Shown one piece after another: positions 40,973-49,315 of a stretch of DNA of 64,000 nt. Position 1 is the first letter of the stretch, and the number at the start of each line of letters is the position of its first letter. Origin of the DNA: Fimbriimonadaceae bacterium (lineage in GTDB: Bacteria; Armatimonadota; UBA10988); assembly GCA_020850355.1 (NCBI GenBank), contig JADZEX010000050.1, positions 186,001 through 250,000 on the forward strand. Direction: 5' to 3'. Both the position numbers and the translations under genes were made by a program. The notes beneath the pieces are model-generated. The model had not been told where the DNA came from and ran no database searches. It saw only the letters and a list, made by a program, of their open reading frames with translations.

Positions 40973-41598
40973 CAGTTCCCTCCCAACAGCGCCGCAGCGC
41001 CGCGCAGGCCGAACCACAGCGCGCTCAGCAGCATGGCCACTTCCGAGAGCCCGCGCAGGTGCTCGCGGCGACCCAGGCTGCTGGCGCCCAGCAGCGGCAG
41101 CAGCCAGACCGTGGTGCCGGCGAAGAGCGCCAGCAGCAGCGCCACGGCCTCGGCCGGGCGACCGTCGCCGAGCAGCCGCGCCAGCGCCAGCAACAGCGGC
41201 GGACACGGGCTGAGGCCGAGCAGCAGCCCCGCCAAGAGGGGTACCCGGCGCCAGGCCGGCCGGCCACAGAGCGCGGCGCAGGGCCGCCACTCGGGAAAGC
41301 TGTGGCGCACGGCATGGACCGCCAGCAGCACCGCCAGCGCCAGGGTCAACAGCCCGCTGAAGCGCGCCAGGCCAGGCGAGCCGGCGAACCGCTGCCCGAC
41401 CGCCGCCACCGCCAGGCCACACAGCAGGTAAGCGGTCAGACGGCCGGCCAGGAACTCGCCGAGCTGCCACCAGCGCTGTCCCCAGGGCTGCGGCCCCTGC
41501 ACCACCAGCCAGGGCAGCAGCAACGGCGCGCACAGGCCGAGGCAGGCCGCGCCGCTGGAGAGGCCCAGCAACCAGCCTTCCCAGAGCGCGCCGATCAT
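40972..41598 (-). CDS. CcdA/DsbD-TM or sulfite-exporter (SafE/TauE)-like membrane protein
   Basis: 208 aa with six hydrophobic segments. The N-terminal SSGAACLGLCAPLLLPWLV has two close cysteines. A second pair region, FPEWRPCAALCGRP with LLGLSPCPPLLLALA, follows a short loop. The GLxPCPP motif in the second half-repeat is typical of CcdA/DsbD transmembrane thiol carriers and of the SafE group. By analogy it may move reducing equivalents or a small sulfur species across the membrane to the secreted partners. It starts 23 bases after the HEAT-repeat gene. Confidence 0.75.
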   Translation of the reverse strand: MIGALWEGWLLGLSSGAACLGLCAPLLLPWLVVQGPQPWGQRWWQLGEFLAGRLTAYLLCGLAVAAVGQRFAGSPGLARFSGLLTLALAVLLAVHAVRHSFPEWRPCAALCGRPAWRRVPLLAGLLLGLSPCPPLLLALARLLGDGRPAEAVALLLALFAGTTVWLLPLLGASSLGRREHLRGLSEVAMLLSALWFGLRGAAALLGGN

Positions 41599-41620
41599 CG
41601 GCTACCCTCCGTGGGGCGGC

Positions 41621-42589
41621 TCACTCCGCCACGGTCGGGCGGTTCGCGACGTCCACCAGCGCATCGCCGGCGGTGGTGCGCTGCTGCGGGTCGTTGGTCC
41701 GGAAGGCCGCGTCGAGCGCCGCGACGCCGGTCTTGTCGCGCTGCGCCGCCAGGGCCCAGCCGCAGGCAATCCGGACGTAGACGTTCGGGTCGCTCAATCC
41801 ACCGCGCAGCGCCTCGTCGAGTTGCGGTCCGGAGTAGCCGGCCAGCGCCAGCCCGGCCTGCGCCGCCGCCTTCACGAAGGCGTCGCGGTCGGCGGTGTTG
41901 CTTAGGAAGGTGGTCGGCTCGTCCTTCAGCAGCCCCAGCGCCAGCAGCGCGTTGCCACGGATCCAGCCGTTGCGTTCCGCCAGCAACGTCCGCAGGAACT
42001 CGATGTGTTCTTTGTTGCCGGCCTTGCCAAGCGCCCGGATCGAACGCCCGCGGTAGTCGGGATTGTCCTGCCGGGCCCAACTGCTGAGTTTCTCGAAGCC
42101 GCTCGGATCACCCCGCCGGATCAGCGACTCGGCCGCCATGATGGCCGGCGAGTGGTTGCCGTTCTGGGAAGCGCTACGCAGCTCCTCAACCGACGGCTCG
42201 GCCAGGGGTTTGAAGCCGATCTCGTTGGCCGAAATCGCGAACACCAGGCGCCGCCCGCCCTTCGGGGTGCCGGGCGCCACGGTCAGCTTGACGTTGAACG
42301 AGACCCGCTGCCCGGCGGTCATCTCGGCGACCGCCGCGGGCTGGATGTCGACCTGCACCCCATCGCCGCCCTCGATCTGGGCCGCCAGCCGGACGTTGTG
42401 CAGGTAGGTGTGGTAGTTGTTCTGACAGAACACCCGAAACTCGTCGGACTGATCGACGATCGCGACGGGCTTCTCGGCCTTCACGATCACCCGGTCGGGC
42501 GTCCGGTAGATGTTGTTGCAGAGGTGTGCCGAGGCGCTCAGGGAGCCCAGGCACAGACCGACGACCAACCACCGACGCAGACGCAGCAT
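41621..42589 (-). CDS. Secreted HEAT-repeat protein, first gene of the redox operon
   Basis: About 322 aa from the ATG at 42589 (GGGAG site, then a signal peptide ending near SASA). The N-terminal 120 residues form a beta domain (VIVKAEKPVAIVDQSDEFRV, FCQNNYHTYLHNVRL). From about 145 the sequence is helical repeats of HEAT type: AAESLIRRGDPSGFEKLSSW, YRGRSIRALGKAGN and IRGNALLALGLLKD. Two Cys residues, including LCNNIYRTP just after the signal, could form a disulfide. It probably acts as a periplasmic scaffold for the following redox proteins. Named from repeats, not from a known orthologue. Confidence 0.7.
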   Translation of the reverse strand: MLRLRRWLVVGLCLGSLSASAHLCNNIYRTPDRVIVKAEKPVAIVDQSDEFRVFCQNNYHTYLHNVRLAAQIEGGDGVQVDIQPAAVAEMTAGQRVSFNVKLTVAPGTPKGGRRLVFAISANEIGFKPLAEPSVEELRSASQNGNHSPAIMAAESLIRRGDPSGFEKLSSWARQDNPDYRGRSIRALGKAGNKEHIEFLRTLLAERNGWIRGNALLALGLLKDEPTTFLSNTADRDAFVKAAAQAGLALAGYSGPQLDEALRGGLSDPNVYVRIACGWALAAQRDKTGVAALDAAFRTNDPQQRTTAGDALVDVANRPTVAE

Positions 42590-42679
42590 GGCCGTCTCCC
42601 AGGGGGCACCTGCCCCCGGCAGGCGAGTTCGACACCCTTCCGACGTCTCCTGCCGCGGTCTGGTTGCACCCCAGACGCA

Positions 42680-42711
42680 GTTCAGCCGACCGGCGAACCG
42701 GTCGGCTGAAC
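42680..42711 (-). terminator. Perfect 14-bp hairpin between the RRM gene and the redox operon
   Basis: Arms 42680-42693 and 42698-42711 (GTTCAGCCGACCGG and its complement) are perfectly paired around the tetraloop CGAA. It lies 64 bases after the RRM gene stop and before the HEAT gene. No T-tract follows on either strand, so it may be a Rho-aided terminator or RNA-stabilising element. Confidence 0.6.
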
Positions 42712-42775
42712 AAGTCACGAGCACGCCCTGTCTCGCGGTACGGCTGCTACTGCAGAGCGCTGGCTGAGGCGAAGC

Positions 42776-43198
42776 TCACCAGCGGTCGCGGCTGCCGCCG
42801 CCGCCGCCGCCGTAGCCGCCGCCCCGGCCGCCGCCGCCGCTGCCGCCGTAGCCGCCGCCGCTGCCGCCGCCGTAGCCGCCGCCGCGGCTGCCGCCGCTGC
42901 CGCCACCGTAGCCGCCGCCGCGGCTGCCGCCGCCGCCGCCACTGCCGCCGCGGTCGCCCTTCGGCTGGGCCTCATTGATGTTGAGGGACCGGCCGTCGCA
43001 GTTCTTGCCGTTCAGCGCCTCGATCGCCGCCTTGCCGGCAGCCTCGTCGGTCATCGTCACGAACCCGAAACCGCGCGAGCGGCCCGTTTCCCGATCGGTG
43101 ATCACCGCCACTTCACTGACGTCGCCATGCTCCTCGAACAACTCGCGGAGGGTGTCCTCGGTGGTGCGGTAGTTGAGGTTTCCCACGTAGATCTTCAT
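42776..43198 (-). CDS. Glycine-rich RRM RNA-binding protein
   Basis: 140 aa from the ATG at 43198 (GGGGAG site). A single RRM covers residues 1-80: RNP2 is KIYVGNLNY, RNP1 is RSRGFGFVTM, with AIEALNGKNCDGRSLNINEA at the end. The C-terminal 55 residues are Gly/Arg/Ser/Tyr repeats (GGGYGGGSGG type), ending SRDRW. This is the cyanobacterial Rbp/plant GRP layout, which is usually cold-induced and binds single-stranded RNA. The long leader with an initial hairpin fits post-transcriptional control. It is separated from neighbours by its own promoter and a hairpin. Confidence 0.9.
   Translation of the reverse strand: MKIYVGNLNYRTTEDTLRELFEEHGDVSEVAVITDRETGRSRGFGFVTMTDEAAGKAAIEALNGKNCDGRSLNINEAQPKGDRGGSGGGGGSRGGGYGGGSGGSRGGGYGGGSGGGYGGSGGGGRGGGYGGGGGGSRDRW
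42782..42957. repeat. GCC/CCG-rich triplet repeats encoding the glycine-rich tail
   Basis: Short imperfect units of CCGCCGCCGTAGCCGCCGC type, coding GGGYGGG on the minus strand. It is coding low complexity, expected to be prone to slippage, and not a CRISPR array. Confidence 0.7.
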
Positions 43199-43279
43199 CG
43201 AACTCCCCAGGCTGGTGACTCTCACGACCGGCCTGGACAAGGCTGCGTGCGCGTCACGGTCAGGTCTCCGAACGTACGT

Positions 43280-43311
43280 CCCGCCCCTTCGGCGGGGGTT
43301 GCGGGATTGTA
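43280..43311 (-). promoter_or_regulatory. RRM gene promoter -10 and 5'-leader hairpin
   Basis: Minus-strand extended -10 TGGTACAAT (TACAAT at 43311-43306). The transcript would begin near 43299 and its first bases form a GC hairpin (43296-43291 pairs with 43285-43280, five-base loop). About 80 more leader bases follow before the ATG. The same hairpin could also terminate transcripts from the upstream iron-sulfur gene. Confidence 0.5.
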
Positions 43312-43377
43312 CCACAGCGGCGCGCCTTTCGCGCAAGCGGCTTTTGGGGAACTGCTCGCGCCGGCGCCACCTTCGCG

Positions 43378-45651
43378 CTAACCTGCCACCGGCGCGGCCA
43401 CCGGGCGGGTCAACGGGCAGGCCAACCAGCAGCTCTCGAAGTTGCACGGCCGGTACTTCGGAATCGCCGGCTGCTGCCGCAGCGCCGTCCCCAGGTGCTC
43501 CGAGGTGATCAGCTCGGGCGCCTCGACATGCAGGTCCCAGCCCAGGTAGTTGACGCCCTCCTCGCCGATCAGCGAGTACCGCTTGGCCCAGTCGCAGCGT
43601 GTCCGCTCGATCGGGTGGAAGCGCTCCAGCAGGCCGTCCAGCGGCAGCTCCAGCGGCTCGTTGAAGGCACTCGTCGAGCAGGCTTGCAGGCACCGCTCAC
43701 AGCCGTCGCAGGCCGCCGCCAGCGGCGCGGTCACGACCGCGTCGGGCCGCAGCGGGGCGTCGGTCACCAGCGCCATGAAGCGGACGTGCGGGCCATATTC
43801 GGCGGTCGTCACAAAGCCGGCCTTGGTGAGCCGGCCGAGCCCCGCCGCGACGGCCTCGAAGCGGTTGCAGAAGGCGTCGGGCTGCGCCCCGCGCGGATTG
43901 CCGACCACCGAGCCGGTCCCCGTCAGGTCGTTGCTCAGCACGCCCTGGTAGCCTGCGTCCTCGACCAGCCGTTGCGCCAGGAAGCCCATCCGGTAGAGCG
44001 CATTGGCGGACTCGTACTGTGCGAAGGCGTACGGCCCGACCGCTTCGGCCGGCGGCTCGGCACAGCGCTCGATCGCCGCCGCCGGGAGTCGGATTCCGAA
44101 CACGAGCACGCTCTGCGCGCCGTGCAGGTGGTCGTCCGGCGTGCGCACGGTCAAGCGCCGCTCGGCGACCTGCGGCTCGTAGGGCTCGAACGGTGCCGAC
44201 TGGTCGACCGCGTCGAGGCAGCGCATCCCTTCGAACGCCGCGAGGTGCGGCTTCAGGGCCGCGATCCGCGCCGCGGGCGCCACGCCCACCAGGTCGGCGC
44301 CGTGTTCGCGCAGCAGCAGCTCCAGTTGCTGCCGCAGGTCGCCCCGCGGGGCGGCCGGGACCGGCAACTCAAGGCTGGTCGCGGGCAGCGGCGCCGTGGT
44401 GACCACCGTCGCCGTCTCGACCCGCCGTCCCGGCAGCACGCCCGTGAGCGCGGCCTGCAGTCGCTCCTCCGGGAAGGCGCTGCAGCACACCGCGTCGTAG
44501 CCGCGCCGCTCGATCAGCCGGGTGATGTCGTAGGCCGCGCCTTCGCGCTGGTACTTGCGCATCCAGGCCGCCGGATCGGCGCCGGCGGGCTGCTTCAGAT
44601 GGTAGCCGACGGTGACCGTGTGGGTGCCGCCCGGCAGGAATGGCTCCAGCTCGAGGCCCAGCGCCCGCAACTCGGCCGGGCCTTGGACGATCACGAAGTC
44701 CACGCCCTGGCGCTGCGCGATGGCCTGCACCTGCTGGTCGAAACAGCGGTTCGGCTCGTCGTCGGTCGGCGCGTTGCGCTTGCGACGCGGCGCGTTGGTG
44801 TACGACTGCTCCCAGTAGCGCCGCTCCTCGGGCATGCAGTAACGCAGACAGCAGCCCATCTCGCCGCCCCGGCGGCCGTGCTTCCGGACCATGTCCAAGA
44901 TCACCGCCTCGTCGACCTGCTCGGGGATCGGCAGGTCCAGGTCGAGGTCGAAGTGCTCGCCCCACGAACAGCGCCAGAGGTTCTTGTCCGCGTAGGTGTA
45001 CTCCCGGCCCTCGATCCGCACGACACTGGTGCCGCGAAGCTCCTTGGTCAGCGCTCCCGAGGGGCAGGTGTCGGCGCACAGCCGGCAGTCGTCACAGACG
45101 CTGTGGGGGTCCAGCAGCGGGTCGGGCTGCAGCTCGGCGTCGGTGATCACGGTCACGAAGCGCTGCCGGGCGCCGAACTCCGGGGTGATCGCCAGGGCGC
45201 TGTACCCGAAATCGGCGAGGCCGGCCGCGACCGCGGCATGGCGGTGGCTGACGTCCGGGGCGAAGTGCTCGGTGAGGTTGCGGTAGCCCTTGTACCGCCA
45301 GATGTTGCTGCTGACGATGGGCACGGCCTGGTGGCCACGGGCCTGCAACCAGAGGCCGAGCCGGTAGCTGATCTCGTCGAGCCGCTGGTTCATCAGGTAC
45401 TGCACCCGGTACGGCCCGATCTCCTGCGGATGCGTCAACCCGCCCAGCTCAATGCAGGCATCGGGATGGTGGATCGCCATCACCACCACCGACCGCGCCG
45501 TCGGCAAAATGCCCTGCGGCGACATCAGCAGGGGCGCGTGCTCGAACCGCTCGATGTTGGCGACGCCGACCAGGTCGGCCCCCAACTCCTCCAAGGCAAA
45601 GGCCTTGACGCGTGCCGTCAGGGCGCTGTCCACCCGTCGTTCGCTGCTCAT
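43378..45651 (-). CDS. Tandem QueG/reductive-dehalogenase-like iron-sulfur protein
   Basis: About 757 aa from the ATG at 45651 (GGAGGT site five to six bases upstream). Two homologous halves each begin with EELGADLVGVANI or REHGADLVGVAPA, and each carries an RSVVVMAI/AQSVLVFGI strand and a later ferredoxin-like cluster. Half one has CDDCRLCADTCPSGAL plus a second set (CCLRYC). Half two has CDGCERCLQACSTSAF plus CNFESCWLACP. The fold resembles epoxyqueuosine reductase QueG and the cobamide domain of RdhA. A normal QueG has one unit of about 350-400 aa. No Tat signal is seen, so it is cytoplasmic. Coupling to an IclR regulator suggests a catabolic reductase more than tRNA modification. Confidence 0.7.
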   Translation of the reverse strand: MSSERRVDSALTARVKAFALEELGADLVGVANIERFEHAPLLMSPQGILPTARSVVVMAIHHPDACIELGGLTHPQEIGPYRVQYLMNQRLDEISYRLGLWLQARGHQAVPIVSSNIWRYKGYRNLTEHFAPDVSHRHAAVAAGLADFGYSALAITPEFGARQRFVTVITDAELQPDPLLDPHSVCDDCRLCADTCPSGALTKELRGTSVVRIEGREYTYADKNLWRCSWGEHFDLDLDLPIPEQVDEAVILDMVRKHGRRGGEMGCCLRYCMPEERRYWEQSYTNAPRRKRNAPTDDEPNRCFDQQVQAIAQRQGVDFVIVQGPAELRALGLELEPFLPGGTHTVTVGYHLKQPAGADPAAWMRKYQREGAAYDITRLIERRGYDAVCCSAFPEERLQAALTGVLPGRRVETATVVTTAPLPATSLELPVPAAPRGDLRQQLELLLREHGADLVGVAPAARIAALKPHLAAFEGMRCLDAVDQSAPFEPYEPQVAERRLTVRTPDDHLHGAQSVLVFGIRLPAAAIERCAEPPAEAVGPYAFAQYESANALYRMGFLAQRLVEDAGYQGVLSNDLTGTGSVVGNPRGAQPDAFCNRFEAVAAGLGRLTKAGFVTTAEYGPHVRFMALVTDAPLRPDAVVTAPLAAACDGCERCLQACSTSAFNEPLELPLDGLLERFHPIERTRCDWAKRYSLIGEEGVNYLGWDLHVEAPELITSEHLGTALRQQPAIPKYRPCNFESCWLACPLTRPVAAPVAG

Positions 45652-45676
45652 CGCTACCTCCGCGTTCGCGTTGCCC

Positions 45677-46429
45677 TCACAGTCGTGCGGTGACCCGTGC
45701 AGCGGTCGCCAGGAGCTCCGCCCGCAGGCCGGCGGACGCCTCGCTGGTCGCCCGAAAGGCCGGCAGGTAGAGCCCCAGCGCGGCCAGCAACTGGCCCTGC
45801 CGGTCCAGGATCGGCGCCGCCATCGAAACCACTTCCTGCTGCCCGGTGATCGCCTCGGCCAGCCCCGCGGCGCGGATCGCCGCCAGCGCCGGCTCCAGGT
45901 CGCTGGCCCGGTGCAGCTCCGGCCAGGCCGCGCTCGGCGGACCCAGCGCCAGCACCGCCTGCAGCTCGGCCGGCGTCGCGAAGGCCGCCAGGACGCGGCC
46001 CGTGACCATCGCCCAGAGCGGCGCCTGGTCGTCAAAGGCCGCATTGACCCGCACCACGGCCGAGCCCTCGAACCGCCGCAGGACCTGCCGCCGCCCATGC
46101 ACCAGCGTCGTCACGACGACGGACTCGCCGGTCCGCTCGGCCAGCTCGGCGGCCTCGGCCGCCGCCGCTGCCAGCCCGCCAGCGCTCAACCGCGCCGCCC
46201 TCGCCAGGTCCAGCGCCCGCGGCCCGAGCGTGTAACGGCGCTGCTCACCCCGCCCGGCGTAGCCGCACGCGACCAGCGACTTCAACAGATTGTGGGCCGT
46301 CGTGACCGGCACGCCCAACGCCTCGGCCACCACCTGCAGCCCAACCCCCTCGCCCCGCGCCGCCGCCTCCGCCAGTTGATCGAGCACCGCGCAGGAGCGT
46401 TGAATCGACTGGATCGGCGCTTCACTCAT
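45677..46429 (-). CDS. IclR-family transcriptional regulator
   Basis: About 250 aa from the ATG at 46429. A winged HTH spans residues 5-65 (IQSIQRSCAVLDQLAEAA, then AEALGVPVTTAHNLLKSLVA and YTLGPRALDLA), followed by the IclR effector domain (VVVTTLVHGRRQVLRRFEGS, GRVLAAFATP, GQQEVVSMAAPILDRQGQ). Typically it binds a small aromatic or central metabolite and represses or activates adjacent catabolic genes. It sits 25 bases upstream of the tandem iron-sulfur protein, its probable target. A palindrome overlapping its own start region suggests autoregulation. Confidence 0.9.
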   Translation of the reverse strand: MSEAPIQSIQRSCAVLDQLAEAAARGEGVGLQVVAEALGVPVTTAHNLLKSLVACGYAGRGEQRRYTLGPRALDLARAARLSAGGLAAAAAEAAELAERTGESVVVTTLVHGRRQVLRRFEGSAVVRVNAAFDDQAPLWAMVTGRVLAAFATPAELQAVLALGPPSAAWPELHRASDLEPALAAIRAAGLAEAITGQQEVVSMAAPILDRQGQLLAALGLYLPAFRATSEASAGLRAELLATAARVTARL

Positions 46430-46430
46430 T

Positions 46431-46445
46431 TTCCATTTCCTGGAA
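46431..46445. promoter_or_regulatory. Candidate IclR operator
   Basis: TTCCATTTCCTGGAA, inverted arms TTCCA/TGGAA around five bases, immediately before the IclR start codon. IclR-family operators often contain TGGAA/TTCCA half-sites, here in everted order. Binding would block translation-proximal transcription. Confidence 0.4.
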
Positions 46446-46520
46446 CCAGCTCCCACCATATCGAAAGACGCGCCCCGTTGTCAAGGGGGTGGCGTGGTTT
46501 GCTGGGGGCGCCCAAACCAG

Positions 46521-46550
46521 CCCGGCCCGCGGCGTGGGCCGCGGGCCGGG
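46521..46550 (-). terminator. Perfect 12-bp GC hairpin after the pilin-like gene
   Basis: Arms CCCGGCCCGCGG (46521-46532) and CCGCGGGCCGGG (46539-46550), six-base loop, 24 bases after the pilin-like stop on the minus strand. CTGGTTTGG follows rather than a full T-tract. It separates the pilin gene from the IclR promoter region. Confidence 0.65.
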
Positions 46551-46574
46551 ATTCTCACAGACGATCCGCACTGC

Positions 46575-47258
<684 letters not shown>

Positions 47259-47376
47259 GACATACTCCTTGTTCCGAGCGGCGACCGACCGGCTACGATC
47301 GCGGTCGAGTCAGGGCGGGCCGCAGCCCGCTGACCAGACCTCGCGCGGCCGACCAGCAGCCCGTCAGAACCCCCTT

Positions 47377-47406
47377 AGTATCGTCGGTCTGACCAGCCGA
47401 TTGCAA
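47377..47406 (-). promoter_or_regulatory. Candidate promoter of the pilin-like gene
   Basis: Minus-strand TTGCAA (47406-47401), an 18-base spacer, then GATACT (47382-47377). The leader would be about 110 bases. The surrounding gap (47259-47504) is less GC-rich than coding DNA and holds nothing else recognisable. Confidence 0.35.
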
Positions 47407-47504
47407 GAGCCTCGAACAACCCCAAGTCAACTTCAGTTCAACTCCGCAGCGACTGCTGGCGGCTCGCCCGCAGCCGGCTCCTGGAGCCGCGCCGGCGGGT
47501 CTGG

Positions 47505-49313
47505 TTAACGGCGCAGGCGGCTCCAGTCGAGGGCCACCAGGGGGGCCGGTTCGTTGCTGAAGCCACCAATCCGGACGGCCGTCCAGCCGCCCTCGGAGGG
47601 GATCGTCACGGCCGGTGTGGCGGTGGCGTCGGGACTGGTTTCGACGAGTCGCGCCGCGAACGGGCCGTGCTGCACCGTGAGGGCGCCCGGCCGCGTGGTC
47701 AGCAGGCGCAGTTGCCAGTCGCCGGGCTCCAGCCAGACCTGGTACTCGACCTGCTGGGTCTCGCCCAGCAAGAGGCCCTCGTCGTTGGCGACCGCCGGCG
47801 GATCGCCGATGTTGCGCGGCGGCGGGGCGGCGTTCAGGCGGAAGCTGCGCAGCTCTTTGAGGCGGTTGCGGTAGGCGGTCTGCAACGCTTCGGCGCTGTA
47901 CTGGGCATTGCTGGCGAGCGGCCGCCAGAGGTCGTAGAGGAACCGCGGCGGGTGGCGCTCGGCGACGTCCAGCAGCCAGCCGATCAGCCAGGCCGCCCCG
48001 CGGTCGTCGAGCGTCGTCCGCAGCGAGCTGCTGGGGCCGGCCTGCAGCGCCACCTGGCGGAGCGGCTCCCAGTCGGTGCGGCGGTAGGCCGTGAAGAAGT
48101 CAGTCTTCTTCAGCTCGGCCATCCAGGCCCCCAGCTCCTCAGGCGCCGCGCCCGCCAACTGCCTGGCCAGCGCCCCGAGCAGCAGCCGTTCGCCGAGGGG
48201 ACCGTCCAGCCACACCTCGAACTGCTGCGTGTTGGTGTACCGCCCGATCCGCGGCAGGACCAGGTGGCCGAACTCGTGGGCCGTCTCACGGACCCACTCG
48301 ACCGGCTGGCGCGGCGCGGCGGCCTGGTAGAAATAGAGGTTGTTGAGCCACCGCTCGCCCCCGGCGTGGAGCGCTTCGGTGGCCAGGTTTGGGGTCAGCC
48401 AGACGTCGACCACCTGGTCGGCGCGCTGGCCGTCCCAGGGCTCGCGTCCGAGGGTCTCGACCGCCAGCCAGTGGACCCGCAGCAGCGTGTCGAGGAGCTG
48501 CTCGGCGGTCGCCTGCAGGTCGACCCCGGCCAGCTCAGGGGAGGGATAGAAGAGCCGGAAGCGCTGTTGCCAGACGGCCTGCTGCCAATCGTACCAGGGC
48601 GTGATCGGCGAGCTGACCCGCCGGCCCAGGTCGTCGAGGTAGGTCACCAGCGGCTCGTAGGTGTAGCCGACCAGGCAGCGGTCGAACTGCCACTTGCGCT
48701 GCTCCGGCAAGGGCAGCCGCTTCGCCGCCTCACGCGGCTCGACGACGCTCCAGCGCCCGCCGCCGAGTTCCAGGCGGTCGACCGGCAGACAGTCCGGATC
48801 GCGCTGCACCAGCTCGTCGTCGAGACGGTACTGGTCGACCGGCGGCGGCAGCCGCGAGAGCTGCACCATCCAGTAGTGGCGCTTGCCGACGAAGCCGAGT
48901 CCGGTCGGCAAGCTGGTGAAGCTGACGGCCCGCGAGCCGAGCTGCTCGAGCTGCGCCCGCGGCAGCCCGTCGGGTGGCTGAACGATGCTCTGCGCGACGA
49001 TCCGGCGACCTTCGTCGCTCAGCCAGCGCGGCGGGGTGGCTTCGAACCAGCCGAGCAGCAACCCGACGGTGCTGGCGCGCTCGCGACTGCCCAGCGGGCT
49101 GTTGGTGGCCAGCCGGGCGAGGGCCTCGATCGAAAGGTAGTTGCTGTTGGCCAGGCCGTAGCCCAGGTTCCACTCGTAGAACGCCCGCTCCAGGCCTCTG
49201 GCCTGCAGCGCCAGATCGCCGGCGACCAGCTTCTCAATCGCCTGCGCGTCGTCGGCGCGGCAGGCGCCGCCGGCCAGCAGGAGCAGTAGCAGCAGGCCAA
49301 TCCGCCGCAGCAT
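47505..49313 (-). CDS. Secreted putative metallopeptidase (HExxH)
   Basis: About 602 aa from the ATG at 49313 (GGGAG within the tatD end), with signal peptide LRRIGLLLLLLLAGGAC. The signal ends GGAC, a possible lipobox, so it may be a lipoprotein. The motif VRETAHEFGHLVLP (near residue 340) has HEFGH, a zincin-type site. A downstream third ligand cannot be fixed by eye (a Glu in FEVWLDGPLGERLL is possible). The C-terminal region is beta-rich (WLEPGDWQLRLLTTRPG). It starts two bases after tatD and is probably co-transcribed with it. Peptidase activity is inferred only from this motif. Confidence 0.6.
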   Translation of the reverse strand: MLRRIGLLLLLLLAGGACRADDAQAIEKLVAGDLALQARGLERAFYEWNLGYGLANSNYLSIEALARLATNSPLGSRERASTVGLLLGWFEATPPRWLSDEGRRIVAQSIVQPPDGLPRAQLEQLGSRAVSFTSLPTGLGFVGKRHYWMVQLSRLPPPVDQYRLDDELVQRDPDCLPVDRLELGGGRWSVVEPREAAKRLPLPEQRKWQFDRCLVGYTYEPLVTYLDDLGRRVSSPITPWYDWQQAVWQQRFRLFYPSPELAGVDLQATAEQLLDTLLRVHWLAVETLGREPWDGQRADQVVDVWLTPNLATEALHAGGERWLNNLYFYQAAAPRQPVEWVRETAHEFGHLVLPRIGRYTNTQQFEVWLDGPLGERLLLGALARQLAGAAPEELGAWMAELKKTDFFTAYRRTDWEPLRQVALQAGPSSSLRTTLDDRGAAWLIGWLLDVAERHPPRFLYDLWRPLASNAQYSAEALQTAYRNRLKELRSFRLNAAPPPRNIGDPPAVANDEGLLLGETQQVEYQVWLEPGDWQLRLLTTRPGALTVQHGPFAARLVETSPDATATPAVTIPSEGGWTAVRIGGFSNEPAPLVALDWSRLRR

Positions 49314-49315
49314 GG

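Noticed and set aside
42782-42957. Short regular repeats suggesting a CRISPR array
   Set aside because: The units are codon repeats encoding the Gly-rich tail of the RRM protein; there are no spacers and no cas genes.
43495-45693. A 732-codon plus-strand frame opposite the tandem iron-sulfur gene
   Set aside because: Shadow of a gene with clear cysteine cluster motifs; no independent support.
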